From Rhodoferax sp. (lineage in GTDB: Bacteria; Pseudomonadota; Gammaproteobacteria; Burkholderiales; Burkholderiaceae_C): 64,000 nucleotides of DNA. Below, piece by piece: positions 34,792-44,564 of this stretch (position 1 is its first letter; each line of letters starts with the position of its first letter). A program made the translations under genes and the position numbers. Below the pieces are notes generated by a model. The model made no database searches. It was not told the origin of the DNA and saw only the letters and a list, made by a program, of their open reading frames with translations. The stretch covers positions 81,563 to 145,562 of the forward strand of contig SSFF01000013.1 of assembly GCA_008015235.1 (NCBI GenBank), written 5' to 3'.

Positions 34792-37512
34792 TCACACCAC
34801 CACGTTGACCAGGCGCCCAGGCACCACGATCACTTTCTTGGCCGCAGCGCCGCCACTGTGCGCATGGAAGGCTTCGCTGGCCAAGGCAGCCGCCTCGATC
34901 ACCTCCTTGGAGGCGCCGGCCGGCACCGTCACGTTGCCGCGCAGCTTGCCGTTGATCTGCAGCACCAGCTCGATCTCGTCCTGCTGCAAGGCACCGGCGT
35001 CCACTTCGGGCCAGCGTGCGTCCAGCAAGTCTCCCATGGCCTGGGAATAACCCAGACCCGACCACAAACCGTGGGCCAGGTGCGGTGTCACCGGGTACAG
35101 GCAACGCACCAGAATGCCGAAGCCCTCGATCAGCGCCACCTGGGCACCCGCGCTGTCCAGCGCCTTGAAGTCTTCCAAGGCGTTGAGCAGCTTCATGGCG
35201 CCCGAGACCACGGTGTTGTACTGCATGCGCTGGTAGTCGTAGTCCACCTGCTTGAGCACGCTGTGGATTTCACGGCGCAAGGCCTTGGCCTCTTTCCCAA
35301 ATTCCACGTCTTTCAGGCTGCTAGCCCCCGCCACGCTTGCGAGAGCAGCTACGGAATCCATAGCGGACAACTTGACGCCGAAGTTCCAGACACGGCGCAG
35401 GAAACGGTAGCCGCCTTCCACCGCCGCGTCGTTCCATTCCAGCGTGGCTTCGGGCGGCGCGGTGAACATGGTGTACAGGCGCGCCGTGTCGGCACCGTAC
35501 TTCTCGATCAGGGCCTGCGGGTCGACACCGTTGTTCTTGGACTTGGACATGGTGCCCACGCCCTCGTAGTCGATGGCCGTGCCCACCGGCAGCAGGCCGT
35601 CGCCGCTCTCGGCCGGGTTGACCAGGCGGGCGCCGACGACCTTTCCGGCGTCATCGTGCACATGCTCGACATCGTGTGGCCAGAAGTAGTCCTTGCCACC
35701 CTTGGCGGTGCGGCGGCTGTAGATGTGGTTGAGCACCATGCCTTGCGTGAGCAGCTTGGTGAACGGCTCGTCCACCTTCACCAGCCCCAGGTCGCGCATC
35801 ACCTTGGTCCAGAAGCGCGCGTACAGCAGGTGCAGGATGGCGTGCTCGATACCGCCGATGTACTGGTCCATCGGCATCCAGTAGTCCGCACCTTCTGCGA
35901 CCATCTTGTCGGCGTTCTTCGGGTCGCAGTAGCGCATGAAGTACCAGGACGAATCCACGAAGGTGTCCATGGTGTCGGTTTCGCGCCGCGCCGGCTTGCC
36001 GCACACCGGACAGGTCACACCCGCGTGGAAACCTTCGTGCTTGTGCAATGGGTTGCCCGAGCCATCGGGTACGCAGTCTTGCGGCAGCACCACGGGCAGG
36101 TCTTTCTCCGGCACCGGCACAGCGCCATGTTCCTCACAGTGGATGATGGGAATCGGTGTGCCCCAGTAGCGCTGGCGACTCACGCCCCAGTCGCGCAGGC
36201 GCCAGGTGGTTTTCTTTTCTCCCAAGCCTTTGGCAGCCAGGTCGGCAGCTACCGCGTCGACCGCCGCCTTGTAGGCCAGGCCATCGTACTTACCAGAATT
36301 GACCGTCGCGCAGCGCTGCTTGTCACCGTACCAATCAGCCCAGGCGGTTTGGGAGAAGGTTTCGCCTTCTACCGCCACCACCTGTTTGATTTCAATGCCG
36401 TACTTCAGCGCAAACGCAAAGTCCCGCTCGTCGTGGGCGGGCACGCCCATCACGGCACCATCGCCATAGCCCATGAGCACGTAGTTGCCGACCCACACCG
36501 GCACCTGGGCACCGGTCAGCGGGTGGGTGACGAACAGGCCCGCGGGAAGGCCTTTCTTTTCTTGCGTGGCCAGCTCGGCTTCGGTGGTGCCACCGTGCTT
36601 GCATTCGTCGATGAAGGCAGCCAATGCAGGGTTGGATGCTGCCGCATGGGCAGCCAGCGGGTGTTCGGGCGCCACGGCGCAGAAGGTCACGCCCATGATG
36701 GTGTCGGCACGGGTGGTGAACACGTACATGCGGCCATCGCCGATCAATGCTCCACTGGCATCCTTGATGTCGTGTGTGAACGCAAAGCGCACACCTTCGC
36801 TCTTGCCAATCCAGTTTTCCTGCATCAGGCGCACACGCTCGGGCCAGCCGTGCAGCGTGGCCTTGTCGTTGCCCACCTGCACATGGTCCAGCAGTTCCTG
36901 CGCGTAGTCGGTGATCTTGAGGTAGTAGCCGGGGATTTCGCGCTTTTCTACCACCGCACCGGTACGCCAGCCCTTGCCGTCAATCACCTGCTCGTTGGCC
37001 AGCACGGTCATGTCCACCGGGTCCCAGTTGACGATCTGGGTCTTGCGGTAGGCAATGCCTTTTTCCAGCATCTTGAGAAACAGCCACTGGTTCCACTTGT
37101 AGTACTGCGGGTCGCAGGTGGCCACTTCGCGGCTCCAGTCGATGGCCAGCCCCATGGCCTGCATCTGGCCCTTCATGTAGGCGATGTTCTCGTAGGTCCA
37201 CTTGGCCGGTGGCACCTTGTTTTTCAAGGCCGCATTCTCGGCCGGCAGGCCAAAGGCATCCCAACCCATGGGCATGAGCACGTTGTGGCCATTCATGCGC
37301 AGGTAGCGCGTGAGCATGTCGTTGATGGTGTAGTTGCGCACGTGGCCCATGTGCAGCTTGCCACTGGGGTAGGGCAGCATGGAGCAGGCGTAGAACTTCT
37401 TCTTGGACGTGTCTTCGACCACCTCGTAGGCGGTGCGTCCATTCCACAAAGGCTGGGCCCAATGGGCCTGCGCGGCCTGTTCAACGTCGAGGTGCTGGTA
37501 TTTGTCTTGCAT
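34792..37512 (-). CDS. leuS: Leucyl-tRNA synthetase
   Basis: Class Ia aminoacyl-tRNA synthetase, 906 residues from the ATG at 37512. HIGH motif is [15 protein letters not shown] near residue 45, the KMSKS loop is [12 protein letters not shown], and the CP1 editing domain is present. Near [19 protein letters not shown], just before the anticodon-binding helix ([16 protein letters not shown]), the protein is roughly 15 residues longer than the E. coli enzyme; this stretch is encoded by a copy of the 57-bp dispersed element. Confidence 0.97.
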   Translation of the reverse strand: MQDKYQHLDVEQAAQAHWAQPLWNGRTAYEVVEDTSKKKFYACSMLPYPSGKLHMGHVRNYTINDMLTRYLRMNGHNVLMPMGWDAFGLPAENAALKNKVPPAKWTYENIAYMKGQMQAMGLAIDWSREVATCDPQYYKWNQWLFLKMLEKGIAYRKTQIVNWDPVDMTVLANEQVIDGKGWRTGAVVEKREIPGYYLKITDYAQELLDHVQVGNDKATLHGWPERVRLMQENWIGKSEGVRFAFTHDIKDASGALIGDGRMYVFTTRADTIMGVTFCAVAPEHPLAAHAAASNPALAAFIDECKHGGTTEAELATQEKKGLPAGLFVTHPLTGAQVPVWVGNYVLMGYGDGAVMGVPAHDERDFAFALKYGIEIKQVVAVEGETFSQTAWADWYGDKQRCATVNSGKYDGLAYKAAVDAVAADLAAKGLGEKKTTWRLRDWGVSRQRYWGTPIPIIHCEEHGAVPVPEKDLPVVLPQDCVPDGSGNPLHKHEGFHAGVTCPVCGKPARRETDTMDTFVDSSWYFMRYCDPKNADKMVAEGADYWMPMDQYIGGIEHAILHLLYARFWTKVMRDLGLVKVDEPFTKLLTQGMVLNHIYSRRTAKGGKDYFWPHDVEHVHDDAGKVVGARLVNPAESGDGLLPVGTAIDYEGVGTMSKSKNNGVDPQALIEKYGADTARLYTMFTAPPEATLEWNDAAVEGGYRFLRRVWNFGVKLSAMDSVAALASVAGASSLKDVEFGKEAKALRREIHSVLKQVDYDYQRMQYNTVVSGAMKLLNALEDFKALDSAGAQVALIEGFGILVRCLYPVTPHLAHGLWSGLGYSQAMGDLLDARWPEVDAGALQQDEIELVLQINGKLRGNVTVPAGASKEVIEAAALASEAFHAHSGGAAAKKVIVVPGRLVNVVV
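35310..35366 (-). repeat. 57-bp dispersed element, copy G, inside leuS
   Basis: Sense orientation relative to leuS. Starts CCGCTATGGATTCCGTAGCT, then CTCTCGCAAGCGTGGCGGGGGC and an AGCCTGAAAG end. The 3' half is diverged. The reading frame is the same as in copies D and H (a Val-Ala pair falls on the GTAGCT of copies D and G). Confidence 0.65.
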
Positions 37513-37561
37513 GGGAAAGGTTGGCGGCACACGGCCGCCCTCGGAAAGGATGGCCCCGATT

Positions 37562-37993
37562 TTAGGGCCGGGGCGGCGCCTCGCCTGCCCGGGTAACAAA
37601 AGCCACCCGCGTCAGGCCATTGCGATGGGCCAGGGCCATGACTTCCACCACGCGCCCATGGGGCACACGGACATCGGCACTCAGACGCAACTCCGCGTGC
37701 TTGTCAGAGGCTGCCGCACGGGCCAGCAGCCTGGACAAACTGGCATCGTCTTCAGGCAGGTTTTGCACAAAAGCCCGCCCGGCAGCGTCCAGCACCACGT
37801 CCACGTGGGCCGGTTGCGCCGCCATGGCAACCCCACCTTGTCGGGGCAAGTCAATCTTGATGGCACCGACCAGCAACGGCGCGGTCAGCATGACAATGAC
37901 CAATAGCACCAGCATGACATCGATCAAGGGTGTCATGTTGATTTCGCCCATGGGCGGGGTTGGCGACTTTCTTTGCAGGGTGCCGAAGGCCAT
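37562..37993 (-). CDS. ExbD/TolR-family protein
   Basis: 143 residues with one N-terminal membrane segment ([24 protein letters not shown]) carrying the essential Asp of the family, followed by a periplasmic domain. Works with the adjacent ExbB/TolQ-like protein as a proton-driven motor energising TonB- or Tol-dependent outer-membrane processes. The start codon directly abuts the stop of the exbB-like gene. No tonB, tolA or pal here, so ExbD versus TolR cannot be decided. Confidence 0.9.
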   Translation of the reverse strand: MAFGTLQRKSPTPPMGEINMTPLIDVMLVLLVIVMLTAPLLVGAIKIDLPRQGGVAMAAQPAHVDVVLDAAGRAFVQNLPEDDASLSRLLARAAASDKHAELRLSADVRVPHGRVVEVMALAHRNGLTRVAFVTRAGEAPPRP

Positions 37994-38635
37994 TCAGGAC
38001 TCCCGCTGCACCGGATTCAGTTCGCACAGATCAAACGCAAAACCCTCCAGCATGGACTCCATGCGCGCGATCCAGCGCCCGAAGGCATTGAAGGCCACCA
38101 CGGCAGGAATCGCCACCACCAGGCCGGCGGCGGTCATGACCAGCGCCTCCCCTACCGGACCGGCAATTTGATCCAAGCTGAGTTGCGCCGAACCTGCAAT
38201 GCCCAGCAATGCGTGGTAAATACCCCAGACAGTTCCCAGCAAACCCACAAACGGTGCCACTGCACCAATGGTGGCCAGAACGGTCTGACCGCTTTGCAAG
38301 CGTTGCAACACCCGCTGAAGGGCACCGCGCAACAATCGCGTTTGTCGCTGGGGGGCTGGTGTGACAGCGTCAAGTGTGCCGTGCAGCGGTGTGCGCGTGA
38401 CATCGAGCAAGGGCAAGAGCAGGTTTTCCAGATCCCACTGTGCGACCGCCTGCGGCGCCTGTTCCAGCGAAGGGGCCTGCCAGAAGGCGGCCTGGGCCCG
38501 GTGCAGTCCACGCCAGGCCCGCGACAGGGTCCACGTTTTCCAGACGATCAAGAACCAGCTGCACAATGACATGCCCAGCAGCACGATGGCGACCGCACGC
38601 CCCAGGGCATCGGTATTCGCCAGTGCTGAAGGCAT
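37994..38635 (-). CDS. ExbB/TolQ/MotA-family proton channel protein
   Basis: 213 residues with three membrane segments. The large cytoplasmic loop and the TIGAVAPFVGLLGTVWGIYHALLGI block are family hallmarks. Forms the channel with the following ExbD-like protein. Only four bases separate it from dapB upstream. Confidence 0.9.
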   Translation of the reverse strand: MPSALANTDALGRAVAIVLLGMSLCSWFLIVWKTWTLSRAWRGLHRAQAAFWQAPSLEQAPQAVAQWDLENLLLPLLDVTRTPLHGTLDAVTPAPQRQTRLLRGALQRVLQRLQSGQTVLATIGAVAPFVGLLGTVWGIYHALLGIAGSAQLSLDQIAGPVGEALVMTAAGLVVAIPAVVAFNAFGRWIARMESMLEGFAFDLCELNPVQRES

Positions 38636-38639
38636 AGCG

Positions 38640-39446
38640 TCAGCTCCGCAAGTTCAGCACATCGAACATGTCGTACAGGCCGCTCTTCTTGCCCGCCAGG
38701 AAACGCACGGCACGCAGACTTCCCTGGGCATAGGTCGCGCGGCTGGAAGACTTGTGTGAAATCTCGATGCGCTCTCCAGTGCCGGCAAACAAGACTGTGT
38801 GGTCCCCCACGATGTCCCCCCCACGGATGGTGGCAAAGCCGATGCTGGAGGGGTCACGCTCGCCGGTAACGCCTTCACGCGCATAGACCGCACATTCCTT
38901 GAGGTCGCGGCCAATGGCGTCGGCAATGACCTCTCCCATCTTCAGGGCCGTACCGGATGGTGCATCGACCTTGTGGCGATGGTGGGCCTCAATGATTTCG
39001 ATGTCGTAGCCCGTGGCCAGCGCTTTGGCAGCCATCTCCAGCAGTTTCAGCGTCACATTGACGCCCACACTCATGTTGGGAGCCAGCACCACGGGAATGG
39101 ACTTGGCGAACTCGGCAATCTGTGCCTTTTGCTCGTCCGTGAAACCGGTGGTTCCAATCACTACCGCCACCCCCAGCTCACGGCATACGGCCAAATGCTG
39201 CAGCGTGCCTTCGGGGCGCGTGAAATCGATCAGGCATTGGCTGTTGGCCAAACCGGCACGCAGATCTGCCGTCACCTGGACCCCGGTCTGGAATCCGGCA
39301 TAGGCCCCGGCATCGGTACCGATGGCCAGGCTGGCAGCGATATCGAGTGCGCCGGAAAGCTGGCAGTCGTCGGAGGCGCGCACAGCGTCAATCAGCATGT
39401 GGCCCATGCGGCCGGAAGCCCCGGCAATGGCAATACGGTGGGTCAT
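38640..39446 (-). CDS. dapB: 4-hydroxy-tetrahydrodipicolinate reductase
   Basis: NAD(P)H-dependent enzyme of lysine and diaminopimelate synthesis, 268 residues. GASGRMG cofactor loop at the N-terminus, GTTGFTDEQ, the active-site [17 protein letters not shown] with the catalytic His and Lys. Co-directional with bamE upstream (three-base gap) and exbB downstream. Confidence 0.97.
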   Translation of the reverse strand: MTHRIAIAGASGRMGHMLIDAVRASDDCQLSGALDIAASLAIGTDAGAYAGFQTGVQVTADLRAGLANSQCLIDFTRPEGTLQHLAVCRELGVAVVIGTTGFTDEQKAQIAEFAKSIPVVLAPNMSVGVNVTLKLLEMAAKALATGYDIEIIEAHHRHKVDAPSGTALKMGEVIADAIGRDLKECAVYAREGVTGERDPSSIGFATIRGGDIVGDHTVLFAGTGERIEISHKSSSRATYAQGSLRAVRFLAGKKSGLYDMFDVLNLRS

Positions 39447-39449
39447 GGT

Positions 39450-39995
39450 TTATTGGGCAGGTTCAAGGGGGGGATATGCCGAGGCATCCACCGGCGGCGT
39501 CGGATTGACGGCGGGTGCGGTGGTGGCGACCGGCTTGGACGCGGCGCGCGCCGCCTTCAATGCTTCAGGCGACGCTTCCAAGACGGGCACCGGGCCCTTG
39601 GGTGGCGTTGAGCGCAGGGTCGACACGAATTCCTTTTCGCTCGGTACTTCGTCCGCCTCGATGCGCTCCAAGACATCGTTCTTGAAAAATACCGTCACCT
39701 TGCGCGACTGCGGCTGCGCCCCCTGCCGTTGCAGGGTGAATACATAGTCCCAGCGGTCGGCATGGAACACGCTGGTGAGCAGGGCCGATCCCAAAACGTC
39801 ACGCACCACAGCCCGCGGCATACCGGGGCGCAGGTAGTCCAGCTGCTCACGGGTCACCACATTGCCCTGGATGATGTCAATCTTGTAGGGGCTTACCGCC
39901 GTCGCCAAGGCATCCTTCTTGGCCGCCACATCGCTCCAGGTTGAGCAGGCCGCGAGTCCGGCACTGGCCGACAGTAGGACCAAGGTGCGCAGCAT
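39450..39995 (-). CDS. bamE: Outer-membrane assembly lipoprotein BamE (SmpA/OmlA)
   Basis: Lipoprotein of the Bam complex that inserts outer-membrane beta-barrels. 181 residues from the ATG at 39995, giving a normal signal LRTLVLLSASAGLAAC. Other in-frame ATGs lie at 40016 and 40028, and none has a clear ribosome-binding site. Core motifs: QGNVVTREQLDYLRPGMPRAVVRDVLG and DRWDYVF. The C-terminal extension is Pro/Ala-rich and longer than usual. The gene is divergent from fur, as in most Burkholderiales. The start region holds a 14-bp direct repeat with 21-bp period. Confidence 0.9.
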   Translation of the reverse strand: MLRTLVLLSASAGLAACSTWSDVAAKKDALATAVSPYKIDIIQGNVVTREQLDYLRPGMPRAVVRDVLGSALLTSVFHADRWDYVFTLQRQGAQPQSRKVTVFFKNDVLERIEADEVPSEKEFVSTLRSTPPKGPVPVLEASPEALKAARAASKPVATTAPAVNPTPPVDASAYPPLEPAQ

Positions 39996-40102
39996 GGAAA
40001 AGTGGGGCAGTAGCATGGAAAAGTGCATGGCGATATGATCGCTGCATTGTAGCGTTCGGTCCTCTTTGCTGGTCCGTATGCGCATTTGTCTACCAGCGCC
40101 CC

Positions 40103-40561
40103 ATGACTAATATCGACGAACTCAAAAGCACCGGACTCAAAGCGACCGTTCCGCGCCTGAAGATTCTGGAAGTTTTCCAGCGCGGCACCCAGCGCCACAT
40201 GACGGCCGAAGATGTGTTTCGCGTGTTGCTGGAAGAGCGCTCGGATGTAGGCCTGGCCACCGTGTACCGGGTGCTGACCCAGTTTGAGCAGGCTGACATC
40301 CTCAAACGCAGCAATTTCGAAAGCGGCAAGGCGGTCTACGAGCTCAACGAAGGCCAGCACCACGATCACCTGGTGTGCCTGGATTGCGGTCGGGTGGAAG
40401 AGTTTTACGATGCCGAAATCGAAAAACGCCAGCACACCATTGCCAAGGAAAAAGGGTTTGCGATTGCCGACCACGCCTTGAGCCTGTACGCCCATTGCGC
40501 CAAGTCCGACTGCCCGCACCGCCCTGCAAAGCGCGCAGATTTCAGCAAATCCAGCACCTGA
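40103..40561 (+). CDS. fur: Ferric uptake regulator Fur
   Basis: Iron-responsive repressor, 152 residues from the ATG at 40103. The winged helix has GLKATVPRLKILEVFQ and the VGLATVYRVLTQFEQADIL recognition region; the HHDHLVCLDCGRVEEF metal site is intact, with further Cys in HCAKSDC. The upstream-extended frame is non-homologous. I see no classic Fur box in the bamE-fur intergenic region, so autoregulation is not evident. Confidence 0.96.
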   Translation: MTNIDELKSTGLKATVPRLKILEVFQRGTQRHMTAEDVFRVLLEERSDVGLATVYRVLTQFEQADILKRSNFESGKAVYELNEGQHHDHLVCLDCGRVEEFYDAEIEKRQHTIAKEKGFAIADHALSLYAHCAKSDCPHRPAKRADFSKSST

Positions 40562-40600
40562 TAGCCAGCGAGTGCACCTGCGGCACTTGAGCTAGGCAAC

Positions 40601-40619
40601 GCGCAACTAGCCGTTGCGC
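40601..40619. terminator. Hairpin between convergent fur and hprK
   Basis: Perfect 7-bp inverted repeat GCGCAAC/GTTGCGC (40601-40607, 40613-40619) around TAGCC. It overlaps the hprK stop codon and has no T-tract on either strand, so terminator function is only possible. Confidence 0.3.
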
Positions 40620-41557
40620 TCCATCGCCTTGCGGTGGCGCTCCACAAACTCTTGGTAGGTATCAATACCACGCAGCTGCAGAATCGTGTTGCGCACCGCG
40701 GCCTCCACCAGCACCGCAATGTTGCGGCCCGCCACCACCTGGATCACCACCTTGCGCACTGGCACGCCCAACACGTCCTGGGTCAACGGCTCGTAGGGAA
40801 TTCGCTCGTACTCGCGCTCCAGGGTTTCGCGGCGCACCAGGTGCACGATGAGCTTGAGGCGCATGCGCCGGCGCACCGCGGTTTCACCGAATATGGCGCG
40901 GATGTCGAGCAGGCCGATGCCCCGCACCTCCAGCAGATTTTCCAATAACTCGGGGCAACGCCCTTCGATAGTGGTCTGGTTGATGCGATAGAGATCGACC
41001 GCGTCGTCCGCCACCAGCCCGTTGCCGCGCGAGATCAGCTCCAGCCCCAGCTCGCTCTTGCCCAGGCCGGACTCGCCGGTGATCAGCACCCCCAGCCCCA
41101 GGATGTCCATGAACACGCCGTGCATGGAGGCGCGCTCGGCGAAATGCTTGGCCAGGTAAGCGCGCAGCACGTCGATGACGAAGGCCGGAGACTCCTGGGT
41201 AGCGAACAACGGGATCTCGGCGCGCTCGCACATCGACACCAGGGCTTCCGGAGCGGCTTGGCCATCGGCCAGCACCAGAACCGGCGGCTCCAGCGTCACG
41301 ATGCGCGCAATGCGGCGGGCACAGTCTTCCGGGGTGGCATTGCTGAGGTAGGCTATTTCCCTTTGCCCCAGCACCTGCACGCGGTAAGGGTGGATGTAGT
41401 TGAGGTGGCCCACCAGGTCGGCACTGGAGCGCGCTTCGCGCACTGCGACCTCGTCAAAGCGGCGCTCGGAGGCCCCCAGGCCCGCGATCCACTCCCATTT
41501 GAGCCGGTTGCGGAACTCTTCAAAGAGCAGATCGGCGCTGATGACCGAGTGCTTCAC
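40607..41557 (-). CDS. hprK: HPr kinase/phosphorylase
   Basis: Phosphorylates Ser of HPr in the PTS-type regulatory system. 316 residues from a GTG at 41557 with GGAG 7 bases upstream; the frame extends further without homology. Walker A is [18 protein letters not shown], followed by [12 protein letters not shown] and the C-terminal signature [15 protein letters not shown]. Next to ptsN and hpf, as in other betaproteobacteria. Confidence 0.96.
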   Translation of the reverse strand: MKHSVISADLLFEEFRNRLKWEWIAGLGASERRFDEVAVREARSSADLVGHLNYIHPYRVQVLGQREIAYLSNATPEDCARRIARIVTLEPPVLVLADGQAAPEALVSMCERAEIPLFATQESPAFVIDVLRAYLAKHFAERASMHGVFMDILGLGVLITGESGLGKSELGLELISRGNGLVADDAVDLYRINQTTIEGRCPELLENLLEVRGIGLLDIRAIFGETAVRRRMRLKLIVHLVRRETLEREYERIPYEPLTQDVLGVPVRKVVIQVVAGRNIAVLVEAAVRNTILQLRGIDTYQEFVERHRKAMERNG

Positions 41558-41582
41558 AGATACTCCGCAGGCAAACTGCCAG

Positions 41583-42050
41583 TCAGGCCACAGTGGCCGA
41601 CTTCCAGCCCGCAATCAAGCCATGCAGCTCGGTCGCCTGGGTGGACGTTGTCAGCTGCTCGCGCAAGGCGGCATCGCTGAGCAACTCGGCAATCTCGGAA
41701 AGGATTTCCAGGTGTTTCTGGGTGGCTGCTTCCGGAACCAGCAAAAAGATCAGCAGACTGACAGGCTTTTCGTCCGGCGCATCAAATCCGATGGGCTGGG
41801 CCAGCTGCAGCACAGCCGCCATGGGCGCCTTGAGCCCCTTGATGCGGCCATGGGGGATGGCGACACCATGCCCCAAACCGGTGGACCCCAGCCGCTCACG
41901 AGAGAACAGGCTGTCTGTCACCAAGGCACGGCTCAGGCCGTGGAGGTTTTCAAATAGCAAACCCGCTTCCTCAAAAGCACGTTTCTTGCTAGAGACTTCC
42001 ACGTGGGCCACAACGTGGTCCGGGGGCAGGATCGAGGCTAGGCGGTTCAT
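41583..42050 (-). CDS. ptsN: Nitrogen-PTS IIA protein
   Basis: EIIA-Ntr regulatory phosphoprotein, 155 residues. The active His lies in GVAIPHGRI, with GLGHG just before. It receives phosphate from NPr and modulates potassium and nitrogen functions in other species. hprK follows after 25 bases. An intrinsic terminator lies between this gene and hpf, so it may have its own promoter or rely on read-through. Confidence 0.95.
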   Translation of the reverse strand: MNRLASILPPDHVVAHVEVSSKKRAFEEAGLLFENLHGLSRALVTDSLFSRERLGSTGLGHGVAIPHGRIKGLKAPMAAVLQLAQPIGFDAPDEKPVSLLIFLLVPEAATQKHLEILSEIAELLSDAALREQLTTSTQATELHGLIAGWKSATVA

Positions 42051-42072
42051 GATGCGGCCGAATTATGCACCT

Positions 42073-42097
42073 AAAAAAAACCGCCCTGCACGGGCGG
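42073..42097 (-). terminator. Rho-independent terminator after hpf
   Basis: On the minus strand a 6-bp GC stem (CCGCCC/GGGCGG, 42097-42081) is followed by eight T residues. It lies 24 bases after the hpf stop, separating hpf from ptsN-hprK. Confidence 0.85.
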
Positions 42098-42120
42098 TTG
42101 TCGGGGATGTTGCACCGGTT

Positions 42121-42450
42121 TCACATGATGCGCTTGGGCGCTTCGTGGTGATGGTCTTGCAGGCGGTCCTTGTGGCGCACGACCTGGCGATCCAGCTTGT
42201 CCACCAGTTCGTCGACAGCGGCGTACAGGTCTTCATGGGCACTTTCGGCAAACATGTCGTTGCCCTTCACATGGATCGTGCACTCGGCCCGTTGTCGTCG
42301 ATCCTTCTCCTTTTGCTTCTCTACCGTCAGGAGCACCTTGACATCGACAACCTGGTCAAAGTGACGGGCAATACGATCTAGCTTGGTCGTGACATAACTG
42401 CGCAATGCGGGGGTAACTTCAAGATGGTGACCGCTGATCGTCAGGTTCAT
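42121..42450 (-). CDS. hpf: Ribosome hibernation-promoting factor
   Basis: 109-residue short-form HPF/YhbH (sigma-54 modulation) protein that dimerises or protects idle ribosomes. [27 protein letters not shown] at the N-terminus is typical; the tail is His-rich ([11 protein letters not shown]). The ATG at 42450 has GGAGG upstream. rpoN, usually just before this gene in proteobacteria, is absent here. Confidence 0.95.
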   Translation of the reverse strand: MNLTISGHHLEVTPALRSYVTTKLDRIARHFDQVVDVKVLLTVEKQKEKDRRQRAECTIHVKGNDMFAESAHEDLYAAVDELVDKLDRQVVRHKDRLQDHHHEAPKRIM

Positions 42451-42780
42451 ACATAGCCTCCAATTGCTATCAAAGTTAAGAGCTGGGGCAGTGTGCCCAG
42501 CGTCCAGAGCAACCCACTTTGGTTGTTGGACGCACCCACTATGCGCCCGAATTTCTGGAAATGCAACGCCTTTTTTTAGCCCTCCGCAAGGGATGGAAAT
42601 TTGCTGCATTTCCCGTGCAAACCGCCCCCAAGCCGGTGCCATAATGCGAGCTTGTCAACGAATTGGAGAACGCTCCTTGGAAACCTACCCTAGTCGGTAG
42701 CTTTCAGCTCCCGGGCTTGCCGTGGGGTTGAAAGCCAACCCAATCCCCACCACAACGCAACCCACCTTTGGGAGTGAGCC
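42451..42780 (+). promoter_or_regulatory. hpf-corA intergenic region with a structured corA leader
   Basis: The only gene-free stretch over 300 bases. It should hold divergent promoters for hpf and corA. The 100 bases before corA contain several exclusive pairings: CTACC/GGTAG (42685-42689 with 42696-42700), GCTTTCA/TGAAAGC (42700-42706 with 42729-42735), GGGTTG/CAACCC (42725-42730 with 42736-42741) and GTGGGG/CCCCAC (42722-42727 with 42745-42750). A CCCA/TGGG pair (42761-42764 with 42769-42772) partly covers the ribosome-binding GGGAG. A magnesium-responsive leader is possible but unproven. Confidence 0.4.
42464..42520 (+). repeat. Possible 57-bp dispersed element, copy M
   Basis: Begins TTGCTAT with GAGCT near position 18, but the 3' half is diverged (GCGTCCAGAGCAACC). 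It lies in the 5' region of hpf on the opposite strand. Weakest of the intergenic copies. Confidence 0.4.
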
Positions 42781-43767
42781 ATGTTGAATATTTTTACGCT
42801 CGTCAACGGGCGGCTGTTCCAGGAAGAGATCGAGTCCCTGGAGGAGTTGGCGCAGTTCCAGCCCATCTGGGTGGACCTGGAGTCCCCCACCATCGAAGAA
42901 AAACGCTGGGTCAAGCAGCACTACGGTCTGTCCATTCCGGACGATGCCATGGACGAGGACATCGAGGAATCCGCACGCTTCTACACCGAAGACAACGGTG
43001 ATCTGCATATCCGCAGCGACTTCCTGGTACCCGACGATGAAGAGCCGCATACCGTGCGCGTGGCCTTCATCCTGAACCTGGCCAACGATGGCCGGCGCTC
43101 CAGCGGCGTGCTGTTCTCCATCCATGACGAAGACATTCCGGTGTTCCGACTGCTGCGCATGCGCGCGCGCCGTGCACCAGGGCTGATCGAAGACGCCAAG
43201 GAAGTGCTGCTCAAGCTGCTCGACGCCGACGCCGAATACTCGGCCGACACGCTCGAAGAGATTTACGATGCCCTGGAGAAAGTCAGCTCCCAGGTGCTGG
43301 CGGGTGACGTGACCGACGCGCAGGCCGGCTCTGTGCTGGGTGAGATCGCACGCCACGAAGACATGAACGGGCGCATCCGGCGCAATGTGATGGACACCCG
43401 CCGCGCCGTGAGCTTCCTGATGCGATCCAAGATGCTCAACAACGAGCAGTTCGAGGAAGCACGCCAGATCCTGCGCGACATTGACTCGCTGGACTCGCAC
43501 ACCGCCTTCCTGTTCGACAAGATCAACTTCCTGATGGATGCGACGGTCGGTTTCATCAACATCAACCAGAACAAGATCATCAAGATCTTCTCGGTGGCCA
43601 GCGTGGCGCTGCTGCCGCCCACACTGATCGCCAGCATTTACGGCATGAATTTCCAGTACATGCCAGAACTGGCCCAGACCTGGGGCTACCCCTATGCGCT
43701 GGGTCTCATGCTGGCCAGCGCGCTGGTGCCGATGTGGTACTTCCGCCGCCGCGGTTGGCTGAAATAG
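42781..43767 (+). CDS. corA: CorA-family magnesium/cobalt transporter
   Basis: 328-residue pentameric inner-membrane channel. Large cytoplasmic N-terminal domain, then two C-terminal membrane helices with the YGMNF selectivity motif (SIYGMNFQYMPEL). Preceded by a GGGAG ribosome-binding site and a potentially structured leader. The 3' end lies next to a copy of the 57-bp element. Confidence 0.95.
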   Translation: MLNIFTLVNGRLFQEEIESLEELAQFQPIWVDLESPTIEEKRWVKQHYGLSIPDDAMDEDIEESARFYTEDNGDLHIRSDFLVPDDEEPHTVRVAFILNLANDGRRSSGVLFSIHDEDIPVFRLLRMRARRAPGLIEDAKEVLLKLLDADAEYSADTLEEIYDALEKVSSQVLAGDVTDAQAGSVLGEIARHEDMNGRIRRNVMDTRRAVSFLMRSKMLNNEQFEEARQILRDIDSLDSHTAFLFDKINFLMDATVGFININQNKIIKIFSVASVALLPPTLIASIYGMNFQYMPELAQTWGYPYALGLMLASALVPMWYFRRRGWLK

Positions 43768-43777
43768 AAATTAGATA

Positions 43778-43835
43778 CGAAACTAGGTCCTGGCCCTCAC
43801 AAACATTGCACAATAAGCTACTGAATTTATAGCAA
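43778..43835 (-). repeat. 57-bp dispersed element, copy J
   Basis: Between corA and mtnN, in mtnN orientation. TTGCTATAAATTCAGTAGCT with GCTA/TAGC arms, then TGTGCAATGTTTGTGAGGGCC and a CTAGTTTCG end. Its first bases supply the last codons and TAA stop of mtnN. Confidence 0.75.
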
Positions 43836-44564
43836 TTGGAGCAAGTTGCGGACCATCTTGCGGGCGTAGACGCTGGCCACACTGTCCACAAACTGGGGGA
43901 AGTCCACATGCGCACTGTCGTCGGCCCGGTCGGAAATGGTACGTATTGCGGCCATGGGCACACCATAGTCGGCACACACCTGCGCCACGGCCGCACCTTC
44001 CATCTCCACCGCCAGGGCCCGGTGCTGTGCAGCCGCCAGATCGTCCACAATGCGCTGTACCTCCTGCGCCGCACAAACAAAGCGGTCACCGGTGGCAATC
44101 AGCCCCTCATGCACCTGGACACTGCGCCCCTGAAATTCCATGCCCGCCAGGGCTGACCGTGCGGCACCTGCCAAGGCCTGGGTCCACGCGCCATCGACCG
44201 CCAGCACGCTTTGGCCGGTCAGCGGGATTTCATAGCGCGGGAACAGCGGCGAGGCGTCCATGTCGTGCTGCACAAAGCCATTGGCCACCACCACATCGCC
44301 CACGGCCACGCCGGGCCCCACACCACCTGCAACACCCGTGAAGACAACCGCACGGGCACCGAAGTGCTCCAGCAGGGCCACCGTGGTGGTGGCCGCCGCC
44401 ACCTTGCCGATGCGCGACAGCGCCAACACCACGGGGTGCCCGTCGAGGTATCCGACCGAAAAGGCGCGCCCGGCACGGGTGACAGTCTGCACACCGGTCA
44501 TGGCATGCACCAGACCTTCCTGCTCCTGGGACAGAGCGCTCAGTATGGCGATGGGAGCGTTCAT
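43827..44564 (-). CDS. 5'-methylthioadenosine/S-adenosylhomocysteine nucleosidase family
   Basis: 245-residue nucleoside hydrolase of the MtnN/phosphorylase superfamily, splitting methylthioadenosine and S-adenosylhomocysteine in characterised members. Catalytic Glu in LSALSQEQEGL, phosphorylase-fold GVAGGVGPGVAVGDVVVANGFVQHDMD, AVEMEGAAVAQ and ISDRADDSAH are present. The ATG at 44564 overlaps the stop of the upstream acyl-CoA ligase (ATGA); the longer frame is non-homologous. The final codons fall inside a 57-bp element. Confidence 0.9.
   Translation of the reverse strand: MNAPIAILSALSQEQEGLVHAMTGVQTVTRAGRAFSVGYLDGHPVVLALSRIGKVAAATTTVALLEHFGARAVVFTGVAGGVGPGVAVGDVVVANGFVQHDMDASPLFPRYEIPLTGQSVLAVDGAWTQALAGAARSALAGMEFQGRSVQVHEGLIATGDRFVCAAQEVQRIVDDLAAAQHRALAVEMEGAAVAQVCADYGVPMAAIRTISDRADDSAHVDFPQFVDSVASVYARKMVRNLLQLL

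Noticed and set aside
36220..36270. A further copy of the 57-bp element in leuS
   Set aside because: GTAGCT is present, but neither the TTGCTA start nor the GCGGGC block is in place, and the protein segment aligns with other LeuS.
34858..37596. 912-codon open frame on the plus strand opposite leuS
   Set aside because: Shadow of a high-GC gene; the peptide is rich in His/Gly/Val with no domain, and leuS on the other strand is certain.
40028..40102. Fur box between bamE and fur
   Set aside because: No stretch approaches the GATAAT repeat pattern.
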